From: Nereocystis luetkeana
Lineage: Eukaryota > Sar > Phaeophyceae > Laminariales > Laminariaceae
Direction: 5' to 3'
Assembly (NCBI GenBank): GCA_031213475.1
Contig: JARUPZ010000013.1
Span: 4,382,739-4,446,738 of the forward strand
Length of the DNA stretch: 64,000 nt
The notes beneath the pieces are model-generated. The model was not told the origin of the DNA. It ran no database searches and saw only the letters and a list, made by a program, of their open reading frames with translations. Both the position numbers and the translations under genes were made by a program. Shown in pieces: positions 1 to 13,600 of the stretch (positions within the stretch are counted from its first letter, which is position 1; the number at the start of each line of letters is the position of its first letter).

Positions 1-72
1 GGAGGCAATCCCGGGTCGCAGCCCTCGCTCCAAGCCGGACCGCCGGATCCGATCTCTCTGATCCACTTCTTC
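1..72 (-). CDS. PAO-like gene exon 13, cut by window edge
   Basis: Completes Leu409 and reads KKWIREIGSGGPAW to residue 432. RKW-L and a GGGP-W segment follow the VLT block in PAO homologues. The acceptor is GTGCAG (75-73). The exon continues past base 1. Confidence 0.82.
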
Positions 73-3000
73 CTGCACGGCGTCAGTCACGATGTCGGCG
101 TGGAGAGGAGTGGAGTGAGTAGTGAGTGGGTGTGTCAACCACGGGGGCGAGAGCAACTTTCGAGAGCGGTCGCTTCATTCAAAAGCCCGGAAAAGGGGGG
201 GGGGGGAAACAACTCCGTTGTCACCACGAGAGCGTCCTCTTGGTGGCCGCTCGGCGCTTTGTTTTTTTGGCCCTCTGCTGCGTACATCTTCGCAAGCCTT
301 CTATGCTTTGGCCTGATATGTTTCCTTCCGGCACTTTGTGAGCCGGAATAGGTAATGGGGGTTCGACCGCGTTTGACTGCCTTCGGGTGCCCGGTTCGTT
401 CCGGGTGGGGTGACGCGGGCGCCCGTGATCGCGCGCGGTGACACAAGGCTTCATCGTGGTTAACTACCAGAGCGAGCACGAGCGGACCGACGGGGGAGGG
501 GGGGTAGGCGGGGGGGGGATAGGCGGAGGGGGGGGGGGTTGACTGCCATTACGGTGGCAAGAGGGCAGTTGGCCCGAACGAAAATATACAACCCTCGATT
601 TCCGGTGGAAACACCGCAAGGAACAGCACTCGCACTGTCGACGACTGGTGACTGTCGCTTCAGCAGCAGCAGCATCAGCAGCAACAGCAGCAGCTGCATC
701 GATGACGGGTGAATGCCACTGCAGCAGCAGCAGCAGCAGCAGCCGCAAAAGTATGTGGCAGCCGTGAGGTCGAGGATTTCGTCGACACTCACCTTCGTGA
801 GGTGTGTGGTGTGATACTTCGATCGGGCCTACTATTAATATGGGGTTTATATGGATAAAGGCAGGGAGTACAGTCCGTATATATAAGAGGGCGAGACAAA
901 CTCTGAAGCTTCATATATTGCACGAGCTCATACACGACCCGCACGTGCATGGTGCGCGAGCGTCGATGGACGTGGCGTCGCATACAGCTTGCAAAGGTGA
1001 GCGTCGACGACATTTTGTCCGTATCACACAGCTGAGATTGTGTGTGTGTGCTTTTTATGTGTATTTTTTTTTATTTTTCATAAACAACACGGGTCGTTTG
1101 AATTAAAACCTGCTGGGCCATGGGATTGTTTGTCGGCCTTGGGCGCACTGTTTTTATGATCAAAAGGTCAGCGACAGCTTTTGGGGTGACAGACTATAAA
1201 AATAAACATTGGGTGGGTGCACCCTTAAATACTACAAACACAATATCGGGGGTGTTCATGAGTCAGCTCAAACATCCCGGGCGGGTCGGGTCGGGTCGGG
1301 TCCCGGCGACCTGACCCGACCCAACCCGACCCAATCCGACCCGTGAGATTGTAAAACCCTCTTGATCCGACCTGACCCGACCCGACCCGACCCGACCCGA
1401 CCCAACCCGACCCGACCCGACCCGACCCGACCCGACCCGTGAGATTTTGAAGACCTCCTGACCAGACCCGCTGGTTTTATTGTAAGTCGTGAAGAGCCCC
1501 CGAAAACACCAAACGTTTCTCCGTTTCAATGATAACTCACAGGGTCAGCACTCCGATGTCTGCCGCGGCGGGAACGAAGACACCGTTCGCGTAATTGGAG
1601 ATGTCGTAGCCAGCAGAAGTGAGAATCCTTTCCTGTAGTGTAGTGTCGAGTCGAAAACAAGTCGAGCAAGGGAGGGAGGGAGGGAGCGTCGGCTCAACCC
1701 CGATGCAGCAGCTCCCACCCATTCAGCCGCTAGGCGGGGCGGGGTGCCCATACGTACGTATTTAGTCGTTTGGTTGTGATAGTCGTGTCGAGAGATCGGT
1801 GTGAATGGTGCGACGCTGAGCCCTACGACTAGCACCATTTTTCCTGGTCTCGTGGTTTCGAGTTTTTCATTTCGATAGCAAACGAAATCGTTCGAAACTA
1901 TACAACAGCTGAACGATATTGGCGTTGGGGGGGGGGGGTGAGGGGGGGGGGGGCAAAAAACATCGAGATGCGGAAACGTTTCCTATCGAGAAAGGTCTCA
2001 TCAAGTCGAAGTCGGAGGCAGCGACACTTGGTGATATTTCGAGCGCATGGGAATAGGAAAATATTGCATGTAAAAGCGCACACGGCAATGGATGCACGAA
2101 CGTGTGGCGGGGCGGGGGGGGGGGGGGGAGTAAGGGGTGGCGGATGGGGGCAGGCACCGCTGGGCAACGCTCCCCGGATCGGGGACTCGCCTGACTGTGA
2201 AGAAAGACCATGTCCTGATGCATGAACAGGTGGCCTAACACGTGCTGGAGCCAGTCTGGCAGCTTGTGCGGCTGCAGGCTGACATGGTCACCCAACGAGA
2301 ACAACACCAGCGGGAAAGGACGAAGCGCGCGTGTCACGGTACGGCACGGTGCTGTATACTCCCCCCCTCCCTACCCCCTCAAAACAGACGCCGAAAATAA
2401 AGTTGGTTCGAAACGCGTTTTGTTTAGTTTTTTTTTCTCCCTTTATTTCGCGCTCGCGCAACCTCTGTGCTATACCTCAAGTTAAATGAACTCTTCGAAG
2501 CCGGCATCCTTATGCAAGTCCGCCTCACAGGCGGTTCTTGGTAGGATGTAGCGCACCCTTCATGCGACTCGCCGGACACCTCACGGCGCTTCGCGCTTGG
2601 TGCAAGCAATGTCTGCCTGGTCGGTGAAAACCCGACATGCGAGGGTCCCGGCATTGTAGGGATGCCAGGGTCTATGGTCATACGACTACGGCCATGCATG
2701 AGATCGAGCACGTTTCTCCTATGGAGTACCCCCCCCCCCCCGCGCCCCTAATTTACCAATGTGTCTCGAATTGAAAGGACCGTGCACGTATCAGTATTCA
2801 GTCAAAACAATAGTTCTACTGCGGGACAGAGAGGATAGGAGTTCAAGTCGTATCGAATCGAATCGTATCCGTTAAAAAAAAAACACGCAGGATAACACAC
2901 CCCTCCCCTTAAAAAATATATATATATATATATCAGAACCGAATATCTCCAAAAACATCGGTGTGCGCGCGCATGCAGTCAACAAATACAAGCGTGGTGG

Positions 3001-4631
3001 TGGTGGTGGCTGCGGCAGCGGCGGCGGCGGCTCCGGCAGAAAGCAGTTATCTCGTCTTCGAGATTCTGTCCAAGTAGACACGTCGTCCGTCGCTCGAACG
3101 GCTGCACTCTCCCTGTTCGTCGTCGGAGGCGAAGCAGCTCTTGACTTTCGTAGTACCATGCATCTTCGGGTGCGTTCCCGGGACCACTGTGGCCGATAAT
3201 ATATCATCCACATCCGTACTCATGTTCACAGTGCAAAATCTTTTTTCTATGTCACCGGTCACAGCGTCACGTGTCCGCATACACACATATGATTCATATG
3301 CCGTGTATTCTCTACTACGCGCGCGCCCCCCGCGTCCGTATCCCCGCTCTTCTCTCTATAACGCCCACAAAGCCGGAGTTTTTTCCGGGGGGGGGGGGGG
3401 GGGGGGGAGGGGTCCTTACATGCCAGCTGTCGGAATCGCCTGCTTCGCTTTCCCGCCATTCGATTCTGGGGGGGCGATGGACATCTGAGAATGCCGATAA
3501 ACGCGAAAACCAAAGGTGGTGGTGTTGGTGGTGAGGGGCATATGCTGCGGTCGAGTGGGCGTGGACAGCCCCCGCCCGGTGGTTTGTCCACCCCGGTAAG
3601 ACGACAAGAGGTTAACAAATACAGCGGTATGATTCGTTTCGACCAGCAGGATGTATGTATACAAGACACCATGACGATTTCTTTTATTTTCAAAAACTCC
3701 AAGAATTGATGAACAACTCAATATAAAAACCTACACGCCCCGTAAAACCGCGCAAATAGAAACAGTCACGATTACGGGTGACCACAGAAAAATAGGACCT
3801 ACGGTACTCCCGAAAAACTAAAATACTTTCCCCCATTTTTACGAACAATATCTGATCCTATTCGCTATGGTCCCCCCCGTAACAGGTGTCACACCGAGCT
3901 TGCGAAGGCGCGGTTTGAGTTGGGTTTTTTTTTCGATCTCACAGCTTCGCTTCCTTTATTTCTTTTTTTGGTGTACATGTATTTAAGGAACGAATGGCTC
4001 GCGCAAAGCACCGGCACGCCGTTCCTTTCGCGAACGGCAACAACACTGCTGCGCTCTTGGGCTCGAGCGCGGCACGAGGCAGCCAAACCGACCCGCGGCG
4101 AAGCGGAGACGCGTTCTACGATAGAGGTAGCACATTTCCGCCAAACCATTTTCTGAATGACGGGGGCTCCTTAAACCCCAAATCGTCGGAATGACAATCT
4201 TGTTTCGAAGAATGATATTTGTGTATACTTGGGTCATGGAATTTGTCATCGGGGTGCAATTTGATGTTCGTTGAAGTCCTTTATCGGGTGAGGTGTGGAG
4301 CCCCTTAGGTGAACTTCTATCGTAGAACGCCTCCAGAAGCACACCCGTCGCCCGAGCGGTTGGCGAAAAGGGGGCAGCAGACGCCCGTCTCAGGGACGGC
4401 GGACGGGGAAGAACCGCCGCCACCAAACGTCTGCTGTCCACAGCAAGCAGCACAGCGCCACTCCCGAAAAACGAAAATAAAATAGAAAAAAAAAAAGCCA
4501 CGCGTCAAACCTCACGCCAACCTCCAATCGAGCAACAGCCCCTTGCCGAGCGAAGACGCGCTCTATAAAACCAGAGGCGCCCAACACTCTTTCAAGCGCG
4601 ATATCGCAACTGCGTACGAACATATATATTC

Positions 4632-4662
<31 letters not shown>

Positions 4663-7600
4663 ACAGAATGTCGGAGCCACCTCCACGAGGCCTTTTCGCG
4701 CCTGGGGAAGACACAGTAGTATCTAAAGACTTCGAATGTCCTGGGGGGAAGGGGGGGGGGGGGGAGGTCGGCGGCTCTACTACCCGCGATTTTTTGGGAA
4801 ATGCCAACTTGAACCTCCCCCCCCCTCCCCGAGATAGGGGCGACAATAACAATGGTTGGTAGCTTTATGTGTTGTCAATCATCTACGAGCAGAGCATGTG
4901 CGCCCCGCTATTACGGGGGACTATAGTTAACAGGACCTATGGTATACATAAAACCTACCGGTATATATTTAACTATTTTTACTAACAATATTTGGTCTTA
5001 ATGACATTGTTCCCCCGGGGTATACCGCCCCCGTGCCCTGGGGCTCCGTGCATCGACCATTGTGCCTCGGGACACACGAGCTATAGCTCGTATCATCCCC
5101 CTCTCTTACGGCGCAGTGGCCTCCGTGGTTGCTGTAAATCGGTATTATTTTCGTTTAACATTGTCAAGTTTTCCACGGTGGGGTCTCCAAAAAGCGTTAA
5201 CCCCTTTAGAACCGCAGTCCCGTTTTGGGGACAAACTATTTGAAATTTGACTGGTTTGTCCCCAAAACGGGACTGCGGTTCTAAAAGGGTTAAGGAAGGG
5301 ACATCTGAGGCAGAGCCGTGGTTGCCTCCTCTTTTTTTCGCACAATGAATGTTCAAAAAAACATCCACCCACGCCGGTTTTTTCTTCGTCTTGTATTTTG
5401 TTTTTCTCGGGTCAGACCTTGTTGGCTGGCATCCTGCAAGCACGCTTCCTCGTTCTGCCTTGTATGGCCCGCTGCAGAGACGTGTTTACACGTAACGACT
5501 GTTTTTTCTTCTTTTCCGCTGGCATCGAACGCTGTATACACCGCAGCCGCAAGGACCACACCGCATGACATATTTAATGATAATAACACAGCCCCCCTTT
5601 ATACCGTATCCCACTATCACACGGGTGATAACATAACACCCCCCCTCGTTAGATCGTACCACAGTATCATAGAGGTTGATCAGATGGCACTACCCCCCTC
5701 TTTATACCGTATCACACTATCACACGGGTGATAGGATAACACACCTCCTTTTTATACCGTGTCACACTATCACACGGGTGATACTATAACACACACCCTC
5801 TTTATTCAGGATCACACTATCACGTGTGATAGGATATTACACCCATCCCATTTTACCGTATCACACTATCACACGGGTGATATTATAACACCCCCCCCCT
5901 CTTTATACCGGATCACACCATCACACGGGTGATAACATAACACACACCCCTCTTTATACCGTACCACACCATCACACGGGTGATAACATAACACACCCCC
6001 CCTCTTTATACCGTACCACACGGGCGATCAAACTAACACCCCCCCTCTTTACACCGTACCAGGTATCACACTATCACACGGGTGATCACGATGACACACC
6101 CCCTGGGACGAGTCTCCAGAGCCAACGTCTCTCGATAGGGGGGAAAGTACCACAACGCCGATGGCGGGACGCGTTCACGTAAAAATATACCCACGAGATA
6201 TTTTTCCCAAAGCCGCCGGTTTTGTTGCGTGCGCCCCCCCCCCTTAAGACAGGTTGTGGACAGGAGTGGTTCTTATGTTAAGCCCGGGGGGGGGGGGGGG
6301 GGGGGTTATATTATCACCCCGTGTTTTGTGAGGCAGGCCCATCCATGGAATCATAAAGAGACCTAACAAGAGCGTATCATGGCTAACCTTTTTTTCGGGC
6401 GGGCACCAAAGAAATCTGGATTGAGAATATCGTGCTGACGCGGGCGAGGAGCGCCGCGTATGTGCTCCAAATCCTACGGGTAAAACACAACGATCCTAGG
6501 CTCAAGGATGCCCATGGGGGGGGGGGGGGGGCATGATAAGCTTCTTAAGATCTTCAAGAAGACTTGGTCCGACAAGGGCGTTTCTTTGTTGACGGTAAAG
6601 TATTTGAAAATATATGCACTCAAGCATACCAGGTATGAGTATATACCGCAGAGCTATATTTTGATGTACGAAAACAGATGCCAGAGGGAACAAGAGGGAA
6701 GCCTGCCTCTCCACATATAGAAGAGACGGAAAAAACTGCTACTATTATACTGATGCTACTACTTCTTCCCCCCCAGAAAAAAATTGGGGGGGAAGAAAAA
6801 CACTCGCCTGGCTAGATACCATGCGGCACCACCCCGGCCGGGTCGGCACGCAGTAGAGGACGATCTTCGACGCGCTGCCATCCTGGTTCGGGGTGTCAAT
6901 CGTCACCTACGATAGATAGCACGGGAAGGGGGGGGGGGGGAGGCAACGCAGGGAAGAGGAGACGTGGGTGGGAGAGCCGGGCGGGTCGGGGGGGGGGGGG
7001 AGGGGGTCGTTAGCGATGTTGTTTTATATTGTAGGGACTATTAATAGTGTAGATTGATAACTCTGAAGCTTGTAGACTAAGCGTTGGGTCGAGTTGCGAG
7101 ATGAACTACAATCTAAAACCGTGCACTCCTGCCACGATACGAGCGGGTGTGCGTGGACACATGGCTTTTTTTTGCGCTCCTCGCCAGAGGAAGCTTCGAG
7201 GTCAAACCTGATTTTTTAAGAAAAAAATCAAAACAAAAATGCCTTCCACATATGTGTGAAAACCCACTGGGGCTACATTCAAAGGTACGCAATGATAATC
7301 ATGGGACCAATTGACACACGCCACGAAATCTGAACGTGGAAGTGCGGCGAGCTTAAGACATATTTTTAGCAATGCACCGGAGGATAATACTAAAAAAAAA
7401 AGACAGGTGTTATTTCGAGACCTCGGAACAGATCATCTACAGATCATGGATTCCCACTCGATGATCTGAGTCTTTCCGAGGGCAGATATATCCCTGTTCT
7501 GTCCGTACGATCTACTACGATAGCTCATGCTGCTTTAAGGTGGGAGTTGTATAGTATATATATGCTGTGCTTCTTAGATACACAGCAGTACTAATATAGC

Positions 7601-10600
7601 ACACGTTTCCTGGATTGAATCTGCGCTATCAGTTATACGAATATCCTGAGCAAACGCTCGCAAAGGCAGGCGGGGAACAGAACGATCTACAGATAGATAG
7701 ATATATGATATATACAGATATATAGATAGATAGATAGATAGATCATGATCTGTGTGACCCGTCTGAGGTGTGTAGCACGGTAAACACAACTTCAAATGTG
7801 GTGAAATTATTACTTAGTGGGTGTTAAACGGGTGACCACACTGTGGTAACCGGGACCCACCATGAAAAAAGAAAGAAAGAAAAAACTATGCATGTATTCC
7901 AGCATTTCTACTAAAACGGGGGGACCGTAGTAAAAAGGACCTACAGTACACTCAAAAACCTATATATGTATATATTTTCACTAGTTTTATTCGGTCCTAT
8001 TCACTATGCTCCCTACCGTGGGGCGCATCTACACAGCCGCCCCTGGTGCGCCACACTGCCGCCCTGATTCGGCGTCTTTTCCACGGCCACAGGTGAGAGA
8101 AATTTACATTTTTTCTTTTTTTTTCTTTCTAACAGTGTAAGGCGTCGTGTTACATGATGATATATAGTAGCGAGCGTAAAAAAAATAAAAAAATAGCTGA
8201 ATCAACAGCCACCAACGGAAACCTGCACGCACCGACCTAACGACGGCTTCGTTTTCTGCCACCAGAGATGCCCAAAACGCCGCTGTATCACTAGATTGGC
8301 GGTACAGCCTGAACTATTCGGAAACGCGTTTTGTGATATAGAGGTAGCACATTTCCGCTCAAATGTTTTCTGAGTGACCGGGCTCCTTAACCCAAAATCG
8401 TCGGAAGGCCAATCTTGTTTCGAAACATGACGTTTTTGTATACTCGGGCCATGCAATTATTCATCGGGAAGCAATTCGAAATTTGCTGAAGTCAGTTCTC
8501 GGGTGAGGTATGGAGCTCATTAACCCTTTTAGAACTCCAGTCCCGTTTTGGGGACAAGCTACTCAAATTCCAAGTAATTTGTCTCCAATTGTCCCCAAAA
8601 CGAGACTGCAGTCCTAAAAAGGTCAAGTGAGGAGCCTCAGAAAAGTTGGTGTGAACCTCTATCGTGGAATGCCTCGGGATCTATGACGAACGTAAGAAAA
8701 AAAGTTAATTTTCTCTTCTGCACCCCCCCCTATTTTATATAGGTTGGGTTGGCGTCGTTTGGCAACGACACTGAAATACATGCCGCTCACTATGTGAGCT
8801 AGACAACCAGGGTACCGTTTTGTTTGTTTTTTCGCGGTCACCCACAGCCGGTTGTCGAGTTGGATCATTTGTGCGAGGTAAACAACCTTTACTTCGCACA
8901 ATTGGGAATGATCGCATCACGTAGTGTTCTAGGTAAGGCACCCAAGAGGCAGTTACATAGTACTCCCACTGCTGTCTCTGGAAATGCCTACACCGGAAAT
9001 TAAATCAACTCATTGAAGCTGTCGTCCATATGCAAGTCCGCCTCACAAGCGGTTCGTAGTAGGATCCAGCTCACCTTTCATGCGACTCGCCAGACACCTC
9101 ACGGCGCTTCGCGCTTGGTGCAAGCAATGTCTGCCTGGTCGTTGAAAACCCGACATGCTCCGTCCCGGCATTGTAGGGATGCGAGGGTCTATGGTCATAC
9201 GACTACGGCCATGCATGAGATCGAGTACATATATCCTATCGAGTACAACCCCCCCCCCCCCCTCCCCCTCACCCCCGAGATGCAGCTCACCCTTCATGCG
9301 ACTCGCCCAACACCTTGCGGGGCATCGCACTTGGTGCAAGCAATGCCTTCCCGATCGGTGACCACTCGACGTGCTCCGTCCCGGCGTTGTAGGGATGCGA
9401 GGGTCTATGATAGTACGACTACGGCCATACATGATAATGAGTACCCCCCCCCTCCCCACCCCCCCCCCCCAAACCAGCTGACGACACATGGGCTCTGACC
9501 TGCTGCCGGTACTGCCGCATAAGGCGAAAGGGTGCCGTACTTGTACCAAGCAAGGACTGCTGTAGATGTGACGACATTTGCACGTGCTCGCATGCTCGCT
9601 CGCCTCATGTGGAGCACTAGACAAGGGCACTGAAAACAAAAACAAAAAAGACACAAAGTGTGCGAGGTCCCCCATTACAGTCTGGGAGAAATTATCTTTA
9701 GGTTGGTAGGCTGTTCAGGTGTTTTGGTTCCTGTTGGGATCAAGGTACGGGCGAAGACCTAACCCAACCCCTGACTCTAACCCTAACCCTAACCCTAACC
9801 CTGACCCCAAACCGCAGCCAAAACGGGCCAACATTCGCCATAAACGCGGCTGCGCCGCGTTTGCATCAAACCAGGAAATTTCTCAATGGCGGACGACGAT
9901 TCCGCAGTGCAGACTACGCTACGCATTTTTCAAGTCAAAAACACCCCTAAATATCCCTTCTCCCAGATTGCTAAACCTACTAAAGAATGTGCGCTGTTGA
10001 GGCCCCAACTACCCACTCACCAGAGACGCCTGCCCTAGCGGGTGAAGCGGTGACGTTTATCCCCGGTGGTGATTTGAAGCGTCTCACGTAGGGGGGGGGG
10101 GGGTCTGTGCCTGCCTTATACAAAAACCTACTACAGGTCTTAAGCACCGATCGGGTGAAACCTCGCGGGTCAGGTCGGGTCGGTTCGGGTCGGGTGAAAG
10201 CGGCCCGACCCGATCCGTGAGATTTTAAACGCCTTCTGACCCGACCCGAACCGTGAGATTTCGAAAACTACCAACCCGACCGTCGGATTAGGGTCACATG
10301 ACCCGTGAAGACCACCGAAAAAACTGACCGTAAAAAAACATATATAAAGCACAAGCCTAAAAACAGCGATATGTCAGGGGTATTATAGACTGCTGACATG
10401 TACACCAACAAGCAACTTTGTGATAAACCCCGAATGTGTGTGCGTTTGTTTTTTCCCGGCGATGAGGTGTGCCTCATGTGATTATCGTCTGTGTAGCTCC
10501 TCTGACCAGGAGCTCCGCCACACGAGAGATATTTTGGCAATACGAAAATGTCGTTCGCGATGCGTCCTACGATAGAGGTAGCGCATTTCCGCTATTACGG

Positions 10601-13600
10601 AGGACCATACTTAATAGGACCTGTGGTATACATAAAAACCCATCTATTTAACCATCTCCACCAACTCTATTTGGTCCTATTAACTATGGTCCCCCGTAAT
10701 AGAATGGTTTCCCAACGCGAGGCTTCTTAACCCAAATCAGTCGGATTGATGCCAATCTTGTTTCCAAAAACGACTTGGTACGTTTAGGCCATGAGGGAGT
10801 CGTATCCATCGGGATGGAATTCGATTTTTTGGCGAGGGCGATTTTCGGGTAGAGGTATCGAGCGGTTCCTCCTCAAAGCGAGGAGCCTCAGAAAGGTTAG
10901 GGTGAGCCTCTATCGCAGAAGGCCTCTCTCGGGCCGTCATTATCACTCTACCAGGTATTACGTACCAGGCACAAACATACATATCCCCCGTGTCTCGAGT
11001 ATCCGCGTCGAGCCTCTACTCGTACTCACCAAGGTAGGCGCATGGAACTGGACGAAGGAGTCGACACCGCCTTCATCATTGGGCTTGTTTAGGAGGGTGA
11101 AGCCGCCCTGCGTTCGTCGAGGAAGGTTTGCGGGAGCGGGAACAAAAAAACAGCGGTATAGGTAAAATAAAATAAAATAATTTGGACCAGAGAGCGTAGG
11201 CAGGCGGCGTTGTAGTGGGTGTTTTCGCGCCTAGGTTGCGGTGTGGACGAACCGCGCGGTTTCTCGACACGCCTCGGAGAAGATCATCTACAGATCATCG
11301 ACAGATCCTTTACAGATCATTTACAGACATATCGCGATGTAGATATTTCGAAGGGCAGATACATAGTACTGGTCTGCGTGATCTATTACGGGGGACCTTA
11401 GTAAATAGGAACAAATTTTGTGAGTAAACACAGAGAAGTATATACCCTGGTAGGTTTTTTGTGTCTACCGTAGGTCCTACTTACTATGGTCATTAACTAT
11501 AGTCCCACGTAATAGCTCATTTTGCCGGGTGGGACTCGTGTAGTCTGCATGATCTATCTATACACGCAGCACATGTTTCCTGGGTTGGATGGTCTGTAAT
11601 ATACAGAGCCTGCGCAACCCCTCACATCAGGCGAGGAACTAGAAAATCTATCATAGATCCTGATCTACCTGATCTATCTGTAGGTCATCTACCTGTCGGG
11701 AGGTGCGAAAATGCGACCAACTTCCTGCTGCTGAAGACCTGAATTCGATGCGGAACGTTTCCTCGAAAGGGGTCGTGTGTCCTCTGAACCCACGATTGTG
11801 TCGGCGGATACGCCGACAACGTTGTAGGGGGGGGGGGGGGGGGGGGACCACGATTGTAGCTCAAGACCTTTCAACCCAAGCGGCAGAAAAAGCTTCGCGA
11901 AAATACTCCACTTCATTTTTTTCCCGCGTCGACTGGCGTCTAAATTGGTTGAACTTATTGTTGCAGCCCCCACGATAATTGTCGCGAACGTTTTATTTGC
12001 CGGGTTTTGTTCACGCAGAAGCAAGCGATGAGGTTGTTTTGCTTGGCAAATTCCTACCGAGCCAAACAGCCGCATTATGTCGTAAAACATATAGAGTAAT
12101 CTTGCATTGCCCAGCGCGATTCTTCGAGCTGCGCGACTACTTTTTGACCGCAAAGATGAACTTCAACGAACTTCTCGATAGTACAGCAGACGTTTTCTTC
12201 AAGTTTTGTTAGATATATGTGTATTATTGAAACAAGCTCCCACCTTGCCGAGAGTAGAATCCACAAGCTCCAGCTTCACAGGAGCCGCCATGTCGCGGTT
12301 TCCCATTATGCCTGTGACGACATATGCACGTGAAGACCATAGATCGCACGGGTTGGGTGGGGTGTACTTATTGGTATGCATGGGCGTTGTCGTACGATCA
12401 TAGAGGGGGACGGTGGGGGGGGGGGGGGGGGGGGGGGGGGTTCGTACTCGTTTGTCGGTTGTCTTAGTCGTCTGACCATTGAACACGCATCCCTTTCGAC
12501 AAGGGGCACCGCTCCCACTCCTAACAGAGAAGCATCCAACATTTGGGCACTCCTAGAGACACAAGGGATGCGTGTGTGGGGGGGGGTGTACTCGATAGGA
12601 GAAATGTACTCGATCTCATGCATGGCCGGAAAAATCGTATGACGATAGACCCTCGCATCCCTACAATGCCGGGACGGAGCATTCGGGTTTACACCGACCA
12701 GGCAGACACCGCTGGCACCAAGCGCGAAGAGAAACGTGAGGTGTCTGGCGAGTCGCATGAAGGGTGAGCTGCATCGTACTAAGAACGAACCGCTTGGTGT
12801 GTGTGTGTGGGGGGGGGGGGGGGGGGGGGGGCGTACTCATTTGTTGCCTGCCTTAGTCCTTTGACCATTGACGATGTGTGTACTCGATAGGAGAGATGTA
12901 CTCGATTTCATGCATGGCCGTAGTCGAATGTATAGACCCTCGCACCCCTACAATGGGGGGGGGGTAAATTCGCAATATGAGCACTACATGGACTACTTCT
13001 CACATCTCGTACAGACAGATCATGTACAGATCACCCATTACTCCCATATGATGATCTAGATTTTCGCAAGGCAGATAGATCCTATATCGATATTGTATGA
13101 TCTGTGTGATTTAGCTCATGTTGCCGGATGGGATCCGTGTGGACTGCATGATCTAGCGCGTATGTCCTGGGTTGGGTGATCTGTGCTACGCACAGATTCC
13201 TGCGCGACCTCCCACAACGGGCAGCTGAGGAACTAGATGAGCTACAGCTTTGATCACGGTCTGTCTGAGCTACCCCGTGGAGGTCGGAGCAAGGAAGCTA
13301 CCTCCCACACCACCGCGAGCATTTTCTTCTCATTTTCTTCGGATGATGAATTTCTAGGCGGCAACAGCCACCCTCGTGTACGCACGGATATTGGGCTGTG
13401 GAAGTAGCACTTTTTGGGCCAAAAACATTTCTAACCCACCGGGCTTCTTAGATATCGACCCAACATCGCTGGAATTCCAACACCTACTACGAGCGCGGAT
13501 AAAGGACAACCTGAACGCAGTATTTTCACGCACCATGGTGGGAGACGACCACGTGCGCCGGATCCTGCAGGCGTTGGTAATAGCGCGATGCCATGCGCAT

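Larger units (their letters stand above)
73..1540 (-). other. Intron 12 of the PAO-like gene
   Basis: Holds long G tracts (195-206, 528-538), a CAG-rich triplet stretch at 660-752 and the GGGTC satellite. No other gene seen. Confidence 0.75.

Noticed and set aside
660-752. Triplet repeats (also 17437, 22804) as polyglutamine or polyleucine coding
   Set aside because: They lie in introns and are open in several frames on both strands, as any triplet repeat would be.
5592-6108. Regular short repeats as a possible CRISPR array
   Set aside because: Spacers are as conserved as the repeats, the setting is a eukaryotic intron, and no cas genes are present; it is a minisatellite.
6379-6465. Minus-strand open segment with acceptor and donor (DLEHIRGAPRP) as a candidate exon between exons 9 and 10
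   Set aside because: Its residues do not match the PAO family, and the exon at 4660-4701 fits both phase and sequence before PHKLPDWL.
8039-8094. Plus-strand exon-like segment bounded by CACAG and GTGAGA
   Set aside because: Lies on the opposite strand in intron 8, has no recognisable domain and no partner exons; probably chance.
9760-9810. Chromosome end
   Set aside because: Only a few CCCTAA units, with coding exons of one gene on both sides.
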